DNA of 64,000 nucleotides from Rotaria macrura (Eukaryota; Rotifera; Eurotatoria; Philodinida; Philodinidae), in assembly GCA_900239685.1 (NCBI GenBank), contig OENT01000842.1:1-64000 (forward strand), given 5' to 3'. Numbering within the stretch: the first letter of the stretch is position 1; the number at the start of each line of letters is the position of its first letter. Below the pieces are notes generated by a model. It did not search any database. It saw only the letters and a list, made by a program, of their open reading frames with translations, and was not told where the DNA came from. Made by a program: the position numbers and the translations under genes. Shown in pieces: positions 39,648-52,287 of the stretch.

Positions 39648-41141
39648 ATGGCACGCGTATGCGTAATAGGAGCTGGAGTTATCGGTTTATCAACTGCCTT
39701 ATGTATAAAAAAGCAACATCCATCAGTAAATTTGACAATTGTTGCTGATCGGTTTTTTGATGCAACAACCAGTGATGGGGCAGGTGCTCTTTTTCGACCA
39801 GATGATCGATTTATTCGTGGTGTTGATACGGCTGTTATTAGGTACCATTGATAATTCATTTATGTTCTATTAGATTTGTTTCTGTTTCTATTTTTCGCTT
39901 AAAAAAAATAAAGAAATTGGTGTCAAGCATCTTTTGATCATTTCAATAAATTAATTTTTTCAAGTATCGGCGCTGAAGCTGGCATTTCTCAAATATCAGG
40001 CTATCAATTATTTAATGACTTAAGATCAGATCCATCCTATAAAGATATTGTTTATAATTTTCGTCATTTAACACAAAATGAACTAGATTTATTTCCTGAT
40101 CGTTATAAGTAAGATTTTAATTGAAATCAGCGCAACACGCTTTAAATCATAGTGCATTTTTTCCAAAGATATGGATGTTTTAGTACAACATTTTATGTTG
40201 ATACACGTAAATACATGAAATACATCACCAAACAGTACGATGTTAAAATTTCAATATTTATTTAAAATCAAAAGCAAATTTTAGGTTAATTGAACAACAA
40301 GTAACATTTAAGAAGCAGAAGATCAATTCATTCGAAGAAGTTCGTTACGACTATATTTTATTTCTAAACTAAATCCATTTATTTAACTTGTTTAGTTATC
40401 TGACAATTATGATATTGTAGTAAATTGTTCTGGCTTTGGAGGTAGAGAACTATGTGACGATCAGTTGATGCGACCTATACGTGGTCAAATGATTCGTGTT
40501 CGAGCACCATGGATTAAACATTTCTACTACACCGATGATAATTGTTACATTATACCAAAGTAATTAATTCATTAATGAAAATTCTATTCAATTTATTTAT
40601 CTTCTTTTAAGTCACGACACAATCGCACTTGGCGGTACTCGACAGTTCGATGCTGAAAATACGCAGATTGATTTGAATGATAAAGATGGTATTTGGCAAC
40701 GATGTCTTCGACTATGTCCAAGTTTAGCGGTAATACAAACATCCAAAACGAAAATATTAAATTCTTTTATTTTTATTTTTTTGCTTTTTTAGCAAGCTGA
40801 AATTCTTTGGGATTGGGTATAACACAACAACTTTTTCTTGTTTATCAGATAAATCCATTGTGATTTTAGACTGGATTGAGACCAAACCGTGAGCCAGTTC
40901 GTGTCGAAACAGAAACTATTCAATGTCGAAATAAGCAACTTTTGGTAGTAGAAACAGTTTATTGTTTCGTCAAAATTCGTTTATGTTTCCGCTATGATAA
41001 TTTTAGGTCGTTCATAATTATGGTCATGGTGGTAACGGTATTTCACTTTCATGGGGTTGTGCTGTTGATGCTGCTCATCTATTTTCATCATTACTCAGTA
41101 AGATTGAAATTCAAGATAAACAATTAATTTCAAAATTATAA
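39648..41141 (+). CDS. DDO: D-aspartate oxidase, peroxisomal
   Basis: FAD-dependent oxidase of the DAAO/DASPO family. It deaminates D-Asp (and D-Glu) to the 2-oxo acid, with release of ammonia and hydrogen peroxide. Visible: N-terminal dinucleotide-binding motif VIGAGVIGLSTA (residues 5-16); TTSDGAGALFRP, the flavin-contacting loop; YDIVVNCSGFGGREL; MRPIRGQMIRVRAPW; ALGGTRQ with the substrate-binding Arg; GLRPNREPVRVE; HNYGHGGNGISLSWG, the C-terminal FAD signature. The C-terminus is SKL, a canonical PTS1 peroxisomal signal. Exons: 39648-39841, 39914-40108, 40169-40234, 40285-40339, 40396-40559, 40612-40729, 40793-40816, 40870-40944, 41007-41141. All phases join, giving 341 aa, the same as the human enzyme. 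D-amino-acid oxidase is the alternative; length and overall pattern favour the aspartate enzyme. AATAAA at 41220-41225. It is convergent with CPT1. Confidence 0.93.
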
Positions 41142-41219
41142 ATTAATTACACAAAACTGAATATGTTTCCAAGCATTTCAATTCTTAAAATGAATCTTGA
41201 TGTTCTTCAGTAGAATAAC

Positions 41220-41225
41220 AATAAA
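41220..41225 (+). promoter_or_regulatory. Polyadenylation signal of the oxidase gene
   Basis: AATAAA about 80 bp after the DDO stop codon. Confidence 0.55.
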
Positions 41226-42403
41226 TATTAGAAATACTGAAATATGCTTCTATAGAAGATGGAAATGGACAACATGTTCAGAGATAATGTATTGGTTACG
41301 CGTTTTCTCTGTCAGTAACGATTAGAATAAATTTGAGAACGATAGTGCTAACTTACAGGAATGTTGTTCAATTAGAGATATTCGCTAAATATTCATTGAT
41401 GATTACATTTAATTTCAAAGATTATCGCCGCGCTATATTGTTTTATATTACATTAAAATAGATGTTGAAATAAGATGAGATTTTCTCAAACCATGAAAAT
41501 CACATTTTCGCCGTTATTCCAGAATGGCAGTCATTTGCTGATGAAGAACTTGCACAGATTTATTTTTCATACAAACGAATTCATGTGACATGTTTGAACT
41601 TTATTGTAAAATAATTTTAATAGATCATACAAAACCTTTCTGTCAACACCGTAGAGATCGACAAAACATAACGGGAGGAATTTTTCGTTCATATTTCAAT
41701 GTGTAAAAATCTTCAAAATATTCCATTCATATAAACAGGTATATAATATTTCTGAGAATGCTTTCTCTAGTTATTTGAGATTTCTGCTTTTGCATTTATC
41801 ATGCATTGTACGATCGAATTTCGATGTAAAACATGAGATGATTTCATTCAATAATTAATGGATTCAACGAGCAAGTCTGTTTTTCACAAAGAGTTCAAAT
41901 GGATTTGATAAATCATGCACGGGACTAGTCATTTTTGAATAATCAGTTTAAAGAATTTAATCATACATATGTCCTACATATTTATTCACTCTTTTCAACA
42001 TGAATTTTCGGTTCTATTCTGATTAAGTGCTAACATAATAAGTTCTCTCGTATTGAATTTTGTAAATCTCGAAATCAAATTTCATAAATATAAAAGTACG
42101 ATAATTAGTTATAGTATTTCATGGAGAGCATGAATAAAATAAAAACAATATTTTATCATGTAGCTAGTTTTTCATCTCATTTTTATTTCTTCTTTTAATA
42201 TCATGTATAATGTAATGTGAAAAAAGTCCAATGTCAATGATTTCAAAATGAAATAAGATATTTAAAAAATAAACTGAATGAACGAAAAATGAAAGCTTCT
42301 TTCATGAAGTTATTAAGAGATAGTCTAATGATGGACTCAAATCTGAATAATATGATGAAAACAAATAAGTTAGAATTGACGTATCAATTCATGATACAAC
42401 TTT
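41226..42403. other. Convergent intergenic region
   Basis: About 1.2 kb between the 3' ends of DDO and CPT1. AT-rich; only 3' UTR material and possible polyadenylation signals (a minus-strand AATAAA near 42181) were seen. Confidence 0.45.
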
Positions 42404-45400
42404 TCAGGATTTCTTTTCACTTGAGCTTGAATCTGTACTACTAGATTGTCCTTCCAACAAGTCTCGCATATCTTGCATAGCTTGTTTAACATGTTGACCG
42501 AAGCGTTGTGAATCCTTCACATAAAACATTAAAAAAAAAGAAAATAAAAGCAAACAAAATTGCATGCTCTTACAGTTTTGGATGATGATCTGTTCGATGA
42601 AATATGAAAGAATATAAGATCTTCAGATGCAATTATATAACTCACACCGTAACCATCGGCGGCTACCTGCAAAATTATGAATTGACAATCGAAGAAAAAC
42701 ATGTTTTCAAAAGCAATCAAAATTCATAGACATGCACAAGCGAAAAACATGCAAAGATTTGTGTTGATTAATCAACTAGACAGTGAAGAAAAATATTTTC
42801 CCATGTAATTAAAATTTCCTACTTTAACATATAGCATTCAAGGTAGTTACCTAACGTTCGTACAACATGATCATACAGGATATGCTGAATCATGGCCTTG
42901 AATATCTGTCACGATGTCTAGGATAATTGAGAGTGAACTTTCTCAGTTATTTCGAAGAAGATAATACGTATCTAGAACGAATGGATTGTCTGAGCTCTCG
43001 TTCTTGAACTATTGTAATTTGTCTTAGTTTTTTCATCGAAAAATTGTTGCTACATAGAACATAGACTTCTGAATTCAAACGTTGCTTGAACAAAGTTCTC
43101 TCGTTTTCGAAACATTTGTAATATTTCAAATATTCATGTAAATCTAACCGAATATGATATACTTATTTTTATCCCTAGAAAAGAAACTATTAAAAAGAGA
43201 ATGAATAGATGCTCAAAAAAAAAACGCAAGCTGTTCTAGAACTTTGTTCAAGTAATTTTCGAAGTTCAGAGTATCTTTTCTATATAGTTCGTAACTAGTG
43301 ATTCAGTACATTTTGCTGAAACTCTTCATACAATATAGTCCTATAACTAAATCGAACTACAAAGATTCGACGTAGTTTACATCTCCTATACTACATTGAA
43401 ACCAATACTAAATACTAACATAACTAGAAAAAATATATTCATGGCCGTAGCAAGGTGGTATAGACGATTTAGTTGCCTCGGCAGTAGTGTACGACGAACA
43501 CTCTTTGGGGAAACTCGTGCAAACATATTAGAAAGAAGAATCAAATTATAATTCGAATCGCCTACTTCATTATTTTCTCAAGGAACTCATGAGATATTTT
43601 TTTCTTTCGTATCAACAAGATGTGTTACTTTGCTAGTTTTTGGATAGTTCAAAAGAAAAGTTATCATTAATAAAAATCAAGTATATCGGCATAAGTTCGA
43701 AAGTAATTCAAAATCAAAGAATCACTATACTTTCGATCTCTATGCTTATATTCAATTGAATTTCTGTAGTAGTTTCTCTTTTGCCAAATTTAAACAGAAG
43801 CAACAACACTCACAGGACCGAAACCACCGCCAGCCATTATTTTTTTCTTTGTGCTCTCAAGTTCTGGATATCGATTTTCATACACAGCAGGGGTCTGTTC
43901 GGTACGTGAAAGGAAAAAGAAAACTATCGTGTCAACAAGCAAAATTTAAAGCACACACATGCAAGAATAACAAAATTAAAATTAACAAACACTATAGATG
44001 CTAGTATTAATTATTAATTCTCCTCACTGGTCCAAAGCCACCACCAGCGACTGTGACATTCTTTGTTAAATCCAATCGCATTTTTGCTGCCAATGCTGGC
44101 TTTTCGGCAATGAATTTCAAGATGCGTTGATCATCATAAATTGTTCCCGTCTTATATGAATTAATTTATTTCATTAAAAAATCTCGTTTTTCTTTATTCA
44201 TACATAAAGAAAACAAAACCAAACGGTTTTCACCTACCTGACTAGTTGATAATTTCCAAGGTTCGTGAAGAACTTCTTGAAGAAATGGTGAATCAAGATT
44301 AAGAAACTTCGATATGACATATAAGCAAAATAAATGTCGATCAATGCCTTTGCCACTCATTGCATCACGATACTGTTTTTGATGATAATCACACGCTGAG
44401 CGAAGTAGCTTTACACGATCGACTCTCTGCAATTCGATTGAGATAATATTCAACAGAAACCAACGTCTTCTCCACTTACCGAAACTGTTGGATCTTCCAT
44501 GGACTTAACCCAAAGACTTGATTCGATGGAACATGAACGCACAGTTTCTGTACGGCCATCACGAAATAACCGTGTCATCGATGCTTCATATGTTAAATTA
44601 AAATGACCTGAATCCTGTATATATGAAAAGAAAACAAGTATTTTTAATCAAACAATATAATAGTTTATAGAATAATAGATGATAGAAACATTTTTACAGT
44701 AAGATATGTAATATCTACCAAAAATATTTCCAATACAAAAACGTATCAGGTGAATATAAACAGATGCATACTTTTACTTTTACGATTTAAATGTAACAAT
44801 GGTAATGTTTACTCGTATGTCACCTTACAAACTGTACTTAAAATGTATATTGTTGGTAATCCAGTTTGTATAGAAACTAGCGTGCTATTCTACTTTTCCA
44901 TAAGTAGCAGAGCGTTGGAATCTCAAGTTCCTCAATCATAAAGTTGACGACTAGTTTCTTAGATGAGACAAAGTTTTCCAAAAATCAGATTTCAAGAAAG
45001 CAATTACTGATTGCATTGCAGAAAAAACTATAAATCCCAGAAAACTTCACCAGTACGTAATTATGGTCTACACAAGTGTTGGATTCAATCGTTCATGCTC
45101 TAAATTACTATGTGTTTGTTCGGATTGTGTGCTCGGAAAAATATATCATACGCAGAAACTTTGAAGTATTATCAGCATACTCGATAGTGTGCTAATTGAA
45201 GTGCCATTTGAATGTAAGCATCTGGTGATAATTTAAATTTTTTCATTAAACCTTTGCCATACGAATCTTGGACGAAAACATGTAGATCAACATCACTATA
45301 TACTTTCACGGCTTGAGCAAGACTTCTTTCAATCAAAAGATTACACTAGAAGTTAGAATTGTTTTAAATCAACGAAATATACAAAACAAGTCCAGTTACA

Positions 45401-48400
45401 CTTTCAGAAATATTCCATTTGAGCTTAATTGGTTTGAGCGCAGTAAATCGTGGTGTACCACATGTATTACCAAATTCATCATAACTAGAAGAGGAAAGAA
45501 GTAGTCGTAGGCACAATCTATGAATATTATATATGTAATTAGATCGATAAACAAAATCAAATTACGTAAATAGTGTTGTGAAATTCGTTTATTCAACAAC
45601 GAAAATTCAGATTTTAAATTCTAACAAGAATCATAGATGATGGTCAATGTAAGAAAATGTGAAAATATGTGTTTTTTACTAATCAAGTTTCATTGCTATC
45701 AGTAAAAATTTAATAGGACGAAAACTAATCGATAGATTTAAATCAAAATTTAATTTCTGCCTACTATTAAAATTTATACGACTAATCACTAAGAATGTCT
45801 CATGTATACACATCGAATTCAAGAACCTTATAGATCTGAATGTTATTTGACTTGAACCATTTATCTATATAATTTTCCACTGATCATTTACTGAATTTTC
45901 AACCTTCAATATTAGTTGTATTTATCTTTATTCAAATGCAAGAAGAATAATAAAACACTTCACAAAAACTCTCAGACATCCTTGCTTTTCTTCTCTTATT
46001 ATATGTTGATATGAAGTACCCTTGTTTAACGTTTATTATAGAACATCATATCGTATTTTTTCCAAGCGGCAAAAATTCTACTACAACATTGTGTCACATC
46101 AATATTTTTACGAAACATTGACATAAAAATATCCGAAGAATCTTTTGGTTTACATCTTTTTCATAGTAACATGTCGATTATACGAAATACATATGACGAA
46201 TTCGTTGATATTCAATCATAGGCATTCTTTTTTTCCTATCTTATAAGTTCTTCAAGTAAATCTACGACTAAATATTTTTTGATCATCTATGAATTCAATA
46301 TCATAATTGGATTTGCTCATAACGTTTTTGGAGTATCATGATTAAATACAATGAGAAAATTTTCAGAAAAAATAAATCTTTCTTAGACTAAGGAAAATGA
46401 AGACAGAAGATAAGTCTCTTGTATTTTATTTCTTTATTATACATAATTGAAATCAACGATTGCTTTTCGATTTCATTAAAACTATCTTACCTTTTGCATT
46501 CGAATTATTTACTATTATACGCAATTATATATTCCTTAGCAATATTAACCTACCTGTAATACATAGAATCTTCAGACAAGACATATTCGAACATGTGACC
46601 ACAGATCGGAGCATCAGCCTAGATAAAAATAGAATTATAAAGTTCATCATAACAGAATTTTGATGAGGTCGATGTTACCCAACTATGTTCAACATTGCAA
46701 CCAAACTTGGAAAAAGAATCAGATAAAAATTAAATTAAATGAAGATAAAACATAAGACATGTATAACACATACGACACCATTTTTGCTAACAACAAATGT
46801 AAAAGATTTATCAAACCAACGATCATATGCTTTTCCATGAAGAATAGCGTGTGCATAGTTGTCCAATTTTCCGGTCATATTCTAAGATAGAAATCGTTTA
46901 AATTATATTCATAAATTTTATTTTCTATGTAAAAAAATATATTAGTGTACGTTAGATGTGTTACGACAATGAATAAGATAAGGAAAGCATTTAAACAAGT
47001 ACTATAATTTTGTTACGAGATATTATTATACAATGCATATATAAATGAATACCTTTGCATCAATTGGCCATGAGGAAAAATTATCTTGCTGAAGGAATCG
47101 ATCGAATTTTAGTTGCACTCGTGAAAAGAAAAACTAGCATCATTCCGATAAACTTACGGTTCCAATTTCAAATTCTTCATCTTCCAAAACCAGAACAAAT
47201 GCTGCCTTTTCAATTGCTTCCAATGAATAACGGTTATTACCCGAACGAAAATACGTTTCACGAGCTTCAGCCCATAATGTTCGTTCGCCAGCTGTCAACG
47301 CAGCTAAATGTTCTTCACCATAAGCTGGTGGAGTTTCATCACGAATTATTTGATCTAGTTGACTGGAAACAAAGAAAGTAAATCAGGCCATCAAACAGAC
47401 AAGTATCAAAACTTACAGTTGAAGTTCACACGGTAGAAGTAATTTATCTTTATAAAACATAAATACCTTATACCAACGACCCTTATGATAAACAGCAACA
47501 TGATGACTATTTGAATAATGAACGATTTTATCTAAATAAAGGAAAAGAATATCTGAAACTTATTGTACAAATAAGAAAATTTGTAAGAATAAAATATATA
47601 CATAGATCTGTTAAACTAGCTAAATCATAGTGGATGAGGCAATATTTTTAGCTGATAAAAAGCTATCGAACTAATAATTAGCCACCACAATGATTGTTTA
47701 GAAAAATCAATACTGCAAAATTAAGAAGCAATCTCCGAAGATTATATATATATATATATCACCTATTTATTTAGATAGAACAAAGTATCTACTCGTTAGT
47801 TTATTATTGTGCATGGACTAGAGTTTAAAAGTGGTCTACTGATGAATGTTGAGATAATAGAAAAGAAACTAATTTATGAATATCACCTTACGACTTTTCT
47901 AAACTATGTTTGAAATCGATTCATTTATTTAGGATTGTCCTTGTGTTTTTACTCTACAACAACAAAACATAAGATTCATTGGTTTCTACAAGCTATGTAA
48001 AATATCGTCTATTGTCATACTTATATGTTAGGATCGAGCAAGTAAAAAGATATCAAGAATTCAAAAGAAACAACTTCTATGTAAATGTCAAAGATAAATT
48101 CAAATATCTGATGTTTCTGAAGGTAATCATAATATTCAATTTAAAAAGTCATATAAAATCTAACGATCATCATAGACATAAACATAGAATGTGCAATTAT
48201 TTCAAGGTTTTAATAACACATTCGAACCTTTGTATTACTCATAGTATTGAATCAAGATAAAAATTCACTGTGATCAGTATGATACGCATTCAAGTAGAAA
48301 GGTTGATTGTTGACTTATATGTTACTCAAAAAGAAATAGTTTCCTAAACATGCGTACGATCATTCGAAGAATTAAAACATCTTCGAAAAAAAAACGATGT

Positions 48401-50793
48401 TAAAATTTTGATTTTTACAGGCGTGAAGAATTTTATTTGTGTAAGTTATCTTGGAATGCAGTCAAGTCGCATTTTCAAATTGCAGTGCTGTAGTTTATTC
48501 AATCCGATCTAGAAATCATTAGAGACTCTCTATGATGAACGTTTTATCATCATTTCTCGAGATTTAATTAATCGAATAGCAAAGAAGAAATATGTGTCAA
48601 GATAAAGATACTTTCAAACAGTCAATATATTTTGTTTCATACCATTACTTCACGAGAATTACGATGAACGTTTTTTGGAAATTCAACTTTCAAATGTTGA
48701 GTCGATGAAGTCTCTGTCATATGAGCATTATTGAAACTATGTCCTAATGCTCATCACATGGATACTTCTCCTTTAAAGAATTGAAGCATAAATTGCTGCA
48801 AATTAACAAGTAGCTTATAGAATGTCTACCTCTAAACGGATCATTTATAAAATGTTAATTACGTAGTTGCTCTCTTGTTCTTGAATTGAATCATCATTCA
48901 AAAACAACACGTAATTTAGTAGTTTTCAACAAAAAGATCGTCTTATACTGTTGATGTTCTTGCCTTTCAATGGATTTCTTTTGTATACAATCTTATACGT
49001 CATTCCAACAGTTGATCATCTTGTCTTTATGAAGCGATATTACTGCATTAATATTTGACACTGAGTCAAATAATATCATCTCTTCCTCATTTTTTGTTGT
49101 CGAAACATCTTGTAATGAAATTTCACTATATTTGCTATCATGAGTAAATAGTATTCCTTTTCCTTCCAAATCAAGTTCATTCTTCACTTGCGGTGTATAC
49201 AACAATCGGTGCATGCAAAGGAATGCAAGTAATTGTGACACAAAATAAACAAGTGATAGATAAGAGAGAGGCACAGAAGGGTCATAAGAACGTAGATTCT
49301 TAAGATTAAGTTTATCATAATGAATATATTTCAAAGGATATTTTTTTATACCGCTAATTGTAACAATTTCATTAGTATAAATTATATTAATTGTTAGTTA
49401 TTATCATAGATACTAAAACTTCAGATAAAAACATTGATGTACGCTATACAATGATAACAACTTACACTCGATGTAAACTTATTCAAAGTACAAAAACTGA
49501 TCCTTCTCAAAAAGTTCTCTTTGAACAAAAAATACTCGTTTTCCTTATGGTCAATAGTTAATGCACTGATAGTTATTGTTATCATCATACCTGTTTCTTT
49601 GCCAGGTATACGCACAGTGTTGAATTGCCGTTCGTATTGAGTTGAACACAATGGTACAAACTTTTGTATCATCAACTGAAATAAATATACATGTTCGTTT
49701 TTGCTTTTTTACATTTTCTTGTTACATACAGGCTTAATATTCTCATGATCAAGTTCAGTACGATATCTAAAAGCAGCACAAGTTAAATTTGCCGCACGTG
49801 CTGTTTGTATCGTCGTTGGACGAACATAAATAGTATCCTTAAGTTTAATGTTATGAATAATATGTTTTTTGTTTCATAAACGAATTCTACATACAAGACC
49901 ATAGAAATTACTGTTAACCATAATAGGCGAACGACCACGTAAATAGATATATTTCTCCCACCAATCGGATACCTAAAGCATACATATAGAAAATTTTAAA
50001 CGACCCAATGATTTATCAATTCTCATCTACATAATTTGTTGAAATAAGCCATTTCACCCATAAATATCTTTGTAATTTTCTTCCTATAGTGTGTTTGAAT
50101 TCGTCAGCTAGTTTTTCCATACGTTCATATTCAGCATCATCAAATAACGGTCTAACAGATCTTAAATATCGTTCTAATGTTTCATCCAGAGTAGGTAATG
50201 GTAATGATGGTAAAAAATTTTGACATGAGTATAAAGATGGTGTACGACCAACACATAATTTAACCAAAGCACCCCAAACTTTAGGTACCATTCCGATACT
50301 TTTTCCATGTTCTTGATACATCCAACCATGGTAAGAGAATAATTTTTTTAATATATATTGTCGTAATTGAATAAGAACAACGTATGTAGTACCACCAACA
50401 AAAATGCAGGCAAAAACTTTGCCATTATGCAACGATAAATAGCGTCGAAATACATTGGATTCAAGCCAATCGATTGCTTGAAAAGACGGATCATAACCAT
50501 TAAAGTAAAGACCAGAGACAATACCACAGCATGCTATACCACGTAATGGATGGCCAGGATATAATGAATTATAAAGCGAATTTAATGTGCGACGGCAGCG
50601 AAGTTTCCATGAGCGATAAGCCGCATAGAAGAGTGCTTTAAATACATCATAACTTACGTCAACATTGAATCCTTATAATGAAAATACAAAGAAAAAAAAA
50701 CATCTTCAAATAGAGCTCACTAGCAATGATTTCGTGCTTACCTTCATGACCAACCGTGAATGAAAATGCAACGGCTTCATGAGCCTCAGCCAT
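42404..50793 (-). CDS. CPT1: Carnitine O-palmitoyltransferase 1
   Basis: Outer-mitochondrial-membrane enzyme that moves long-chain acyl groups from CoA to carnitine, the gate of fatty-acid beta-oxidation. Start [14 protein letters not shown] keeps Glu3 and His5, needed for malonyl-CoA inhibition in mammals. Two hydrophobic segments follow (near [13 protein letters not shown] and [17 protein letters not shown]), then [54 protein letters not shown], catalytic His in [75 protein letters not shown]. Exons: 50793-50742, 50671-50031, 49972-49895, 49837-49730, 49675-49591, 47531-47417, 47362-47158, 46881-46774, 46705-46679, 46618-46554, 45484-45400, 45345-45181, 44614-44480, 44426-44238, then 44150-44028 or 43894-43814, 42666-42574, 42514-42404. 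About 780 or 794 aa by exon choice (human CPT1A 773). Confidence 0.96.
43814..43894 (-). CDS. CPT1: CPT1 alternative exon B (27 codons)
   Basis: Flanked by acceptor gaacag and donor gtgagt and phase 0 at both ends, so it joins exactly between WKLSTSQ and VAADGYG. It begins [13 protein letters not shown] and ends MAGGGFGP. The 27-codon length is the same as the corresponding segment of mammalian CPT1 (TPQQQ...GGGFGP), so this looks like the ancestral form. Confidence 0.8.
44028..44150 (-). CDS. CPT1: CPT1 alternative exon A (41 codons)
   Basis: Also phase 0 at both ends, with acceptor catataag and donor gtgagg. It begins [13 protein letters not shown], contains [13 protein letters not shown] and ends VAGGGFGP. 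It repeats the start (T) and end (GGGFGP) of exon B but has a different, 14-residue longer middle. Only one of the two is expected in a working enzyme; the exon order is A then B in the transcript, with a 133-nt intron between. Confidence 0.8.
47743..47760. repeat. TA microsatellite in CPT1 intron
   Basis: About nine TA units within the 2.06 kb intron between 49591 and 47531. Confidence 0.8.
48993..49334 (-). other. Unrecognised 113-codon ORF inside a CPT1 intron
   Basis: Same strand as CPT1, within its longest intron. It has a hydrophobic stretch ([21 protein letters not shown]) near residues 25-45 and then an acidic, Ser-rich tail. There is no recognised motif, and no good splice signals put it in the CPT1 frame. 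It may be a gene-within-intron, a transposon scrap or chance. Confidence 0.2.
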
Positions 50794-52287
50794 AAGTTTT
50801 AGTTGAATTAATAATTAAAATTTTTCCTAAGTAAGTTAAAGCGTCCCAACCTGGAATTAATAATGAAACTGTTGTACTTTGCCCCTTTCTTTTTCTATCA
50901 ATAAAATTGGTGTGTATGTTGTATGTGAATATGCGTCATCGAAACATGCGAACCAACGTACAAGAGAAAAAAAGGAGAGAAAGATAGAAGAATGAGAAAA
51001 AAATCAGGAGCATGTCAGACACGTAGACTCGTACACACATACGTACGTCTGTAGCAAAATATCAATTCAGAAATAAAATCATCCAATCATAAGAGTTCAG
51101 TTTATTTCGCAAAGAGTTAATTCATGATTTCATTACGAATGCCTTATCTGTATTGTCAGAGATACTATTAAAACATTCTTTGCATCATTTAGTGCAATGA
51201 AAATAAATGATCGATAACATGTTGAAAATTGTCCATTCGAGAAACTATTACATTTGACTTCAGAAGTGATAGTTCAATTGTGTCAAATTGCTTCCGAAAG
51301 ATGAACAGATCCCGTCTGTAATTTTCTGTTGAACTATTTAATGTAAACTTGATTTCTAGTGTCCAAAAAAATTTCTCATTTTCTATGGCGCAATTAATTC
51401 ATAACAACTTGAATCCAACAGAAGTCTGAATTTTCCACTTTGAACGTTTGCTATAGATATCAAAGTGAACGACAGCAGCAACTATGTTCATTAATTGTTA
51501 ATTTTGCTGAACAATTGCAACAATTATCATGCATAGGATTTTATCTAAATAATCGATATTTAATTTTGAACTTTCACTTTTGGGTTACATGAACTTTCGA
51601 ACAGGGTCGAAATTCACAGAAGAATTTTGGTGCATTCCATTGATCTAGAAAAAATACTAACATTTTCAATGAATGGCTAGATACCTTTGTGCTGAGCAGG
51701 ATGTATATTGCACACCGGATGAGTTTGGATCATAATATAGTTTCAGCTTCCTGTTCAGCACTAAAATCTCCAGCAATTAATTTAAAAAATTAATTTTGTT
51801 TTTGGGTCAACCGGTGCATTTAAAGAATGACCCGAATTTCCCCTAAAACTTCTAGCCTGGTCCGAAAGTTCTGCTGATAGAAATTCAATTTCATGATGAT
51901 AGTCTACAAATTTTTATACTTTGCATATTCATAGAGAAGACAACTTCTATGATTGCGGGTTTTTTTGTGGTTGAAGAAAATCAATCCATTTTTCATTAGT
52001 CACGTGCAAAGTATGTTTTATGATAGTGACCATAGTCAAATAACTTGCCGTCATTGTGCAATTAGTAACGTAAGAGTTAGATATAGTTTTTAAGTTTTTT
52101 TTTGTCTTTTTATATTTATTTCGAAAGCATATCAGAACTAAATTTCTCATGACTTTAAAACTTAACAGAACACTTCAAACACACCAATGATTACATGATG
52201 AATAGAGTAAATAACCAGACATAAAGCAAGCTATTATATATGAGTAGTAACAAAGAAAAAGAATGGCGATAACGAGTCGATATAAAA
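50794..52287. other. CPT1 upstream region and TFG downstream region
   Basis: About 1.5 kb. From about 50880 to 51060, A/G-rich and CA/TG-rich sequence with several ACGTA/ACACACATACGTACGT repeats probably forms the CPT1 promoter and 5' UTR. A CRE-like TGCGTCATCG occurs near 50931; binding is not shown. A 67-codon minus-strand ORF (52150-51947) is not recognised. The TFG 3' UTR lies at the right end. Confidence 0.4.
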
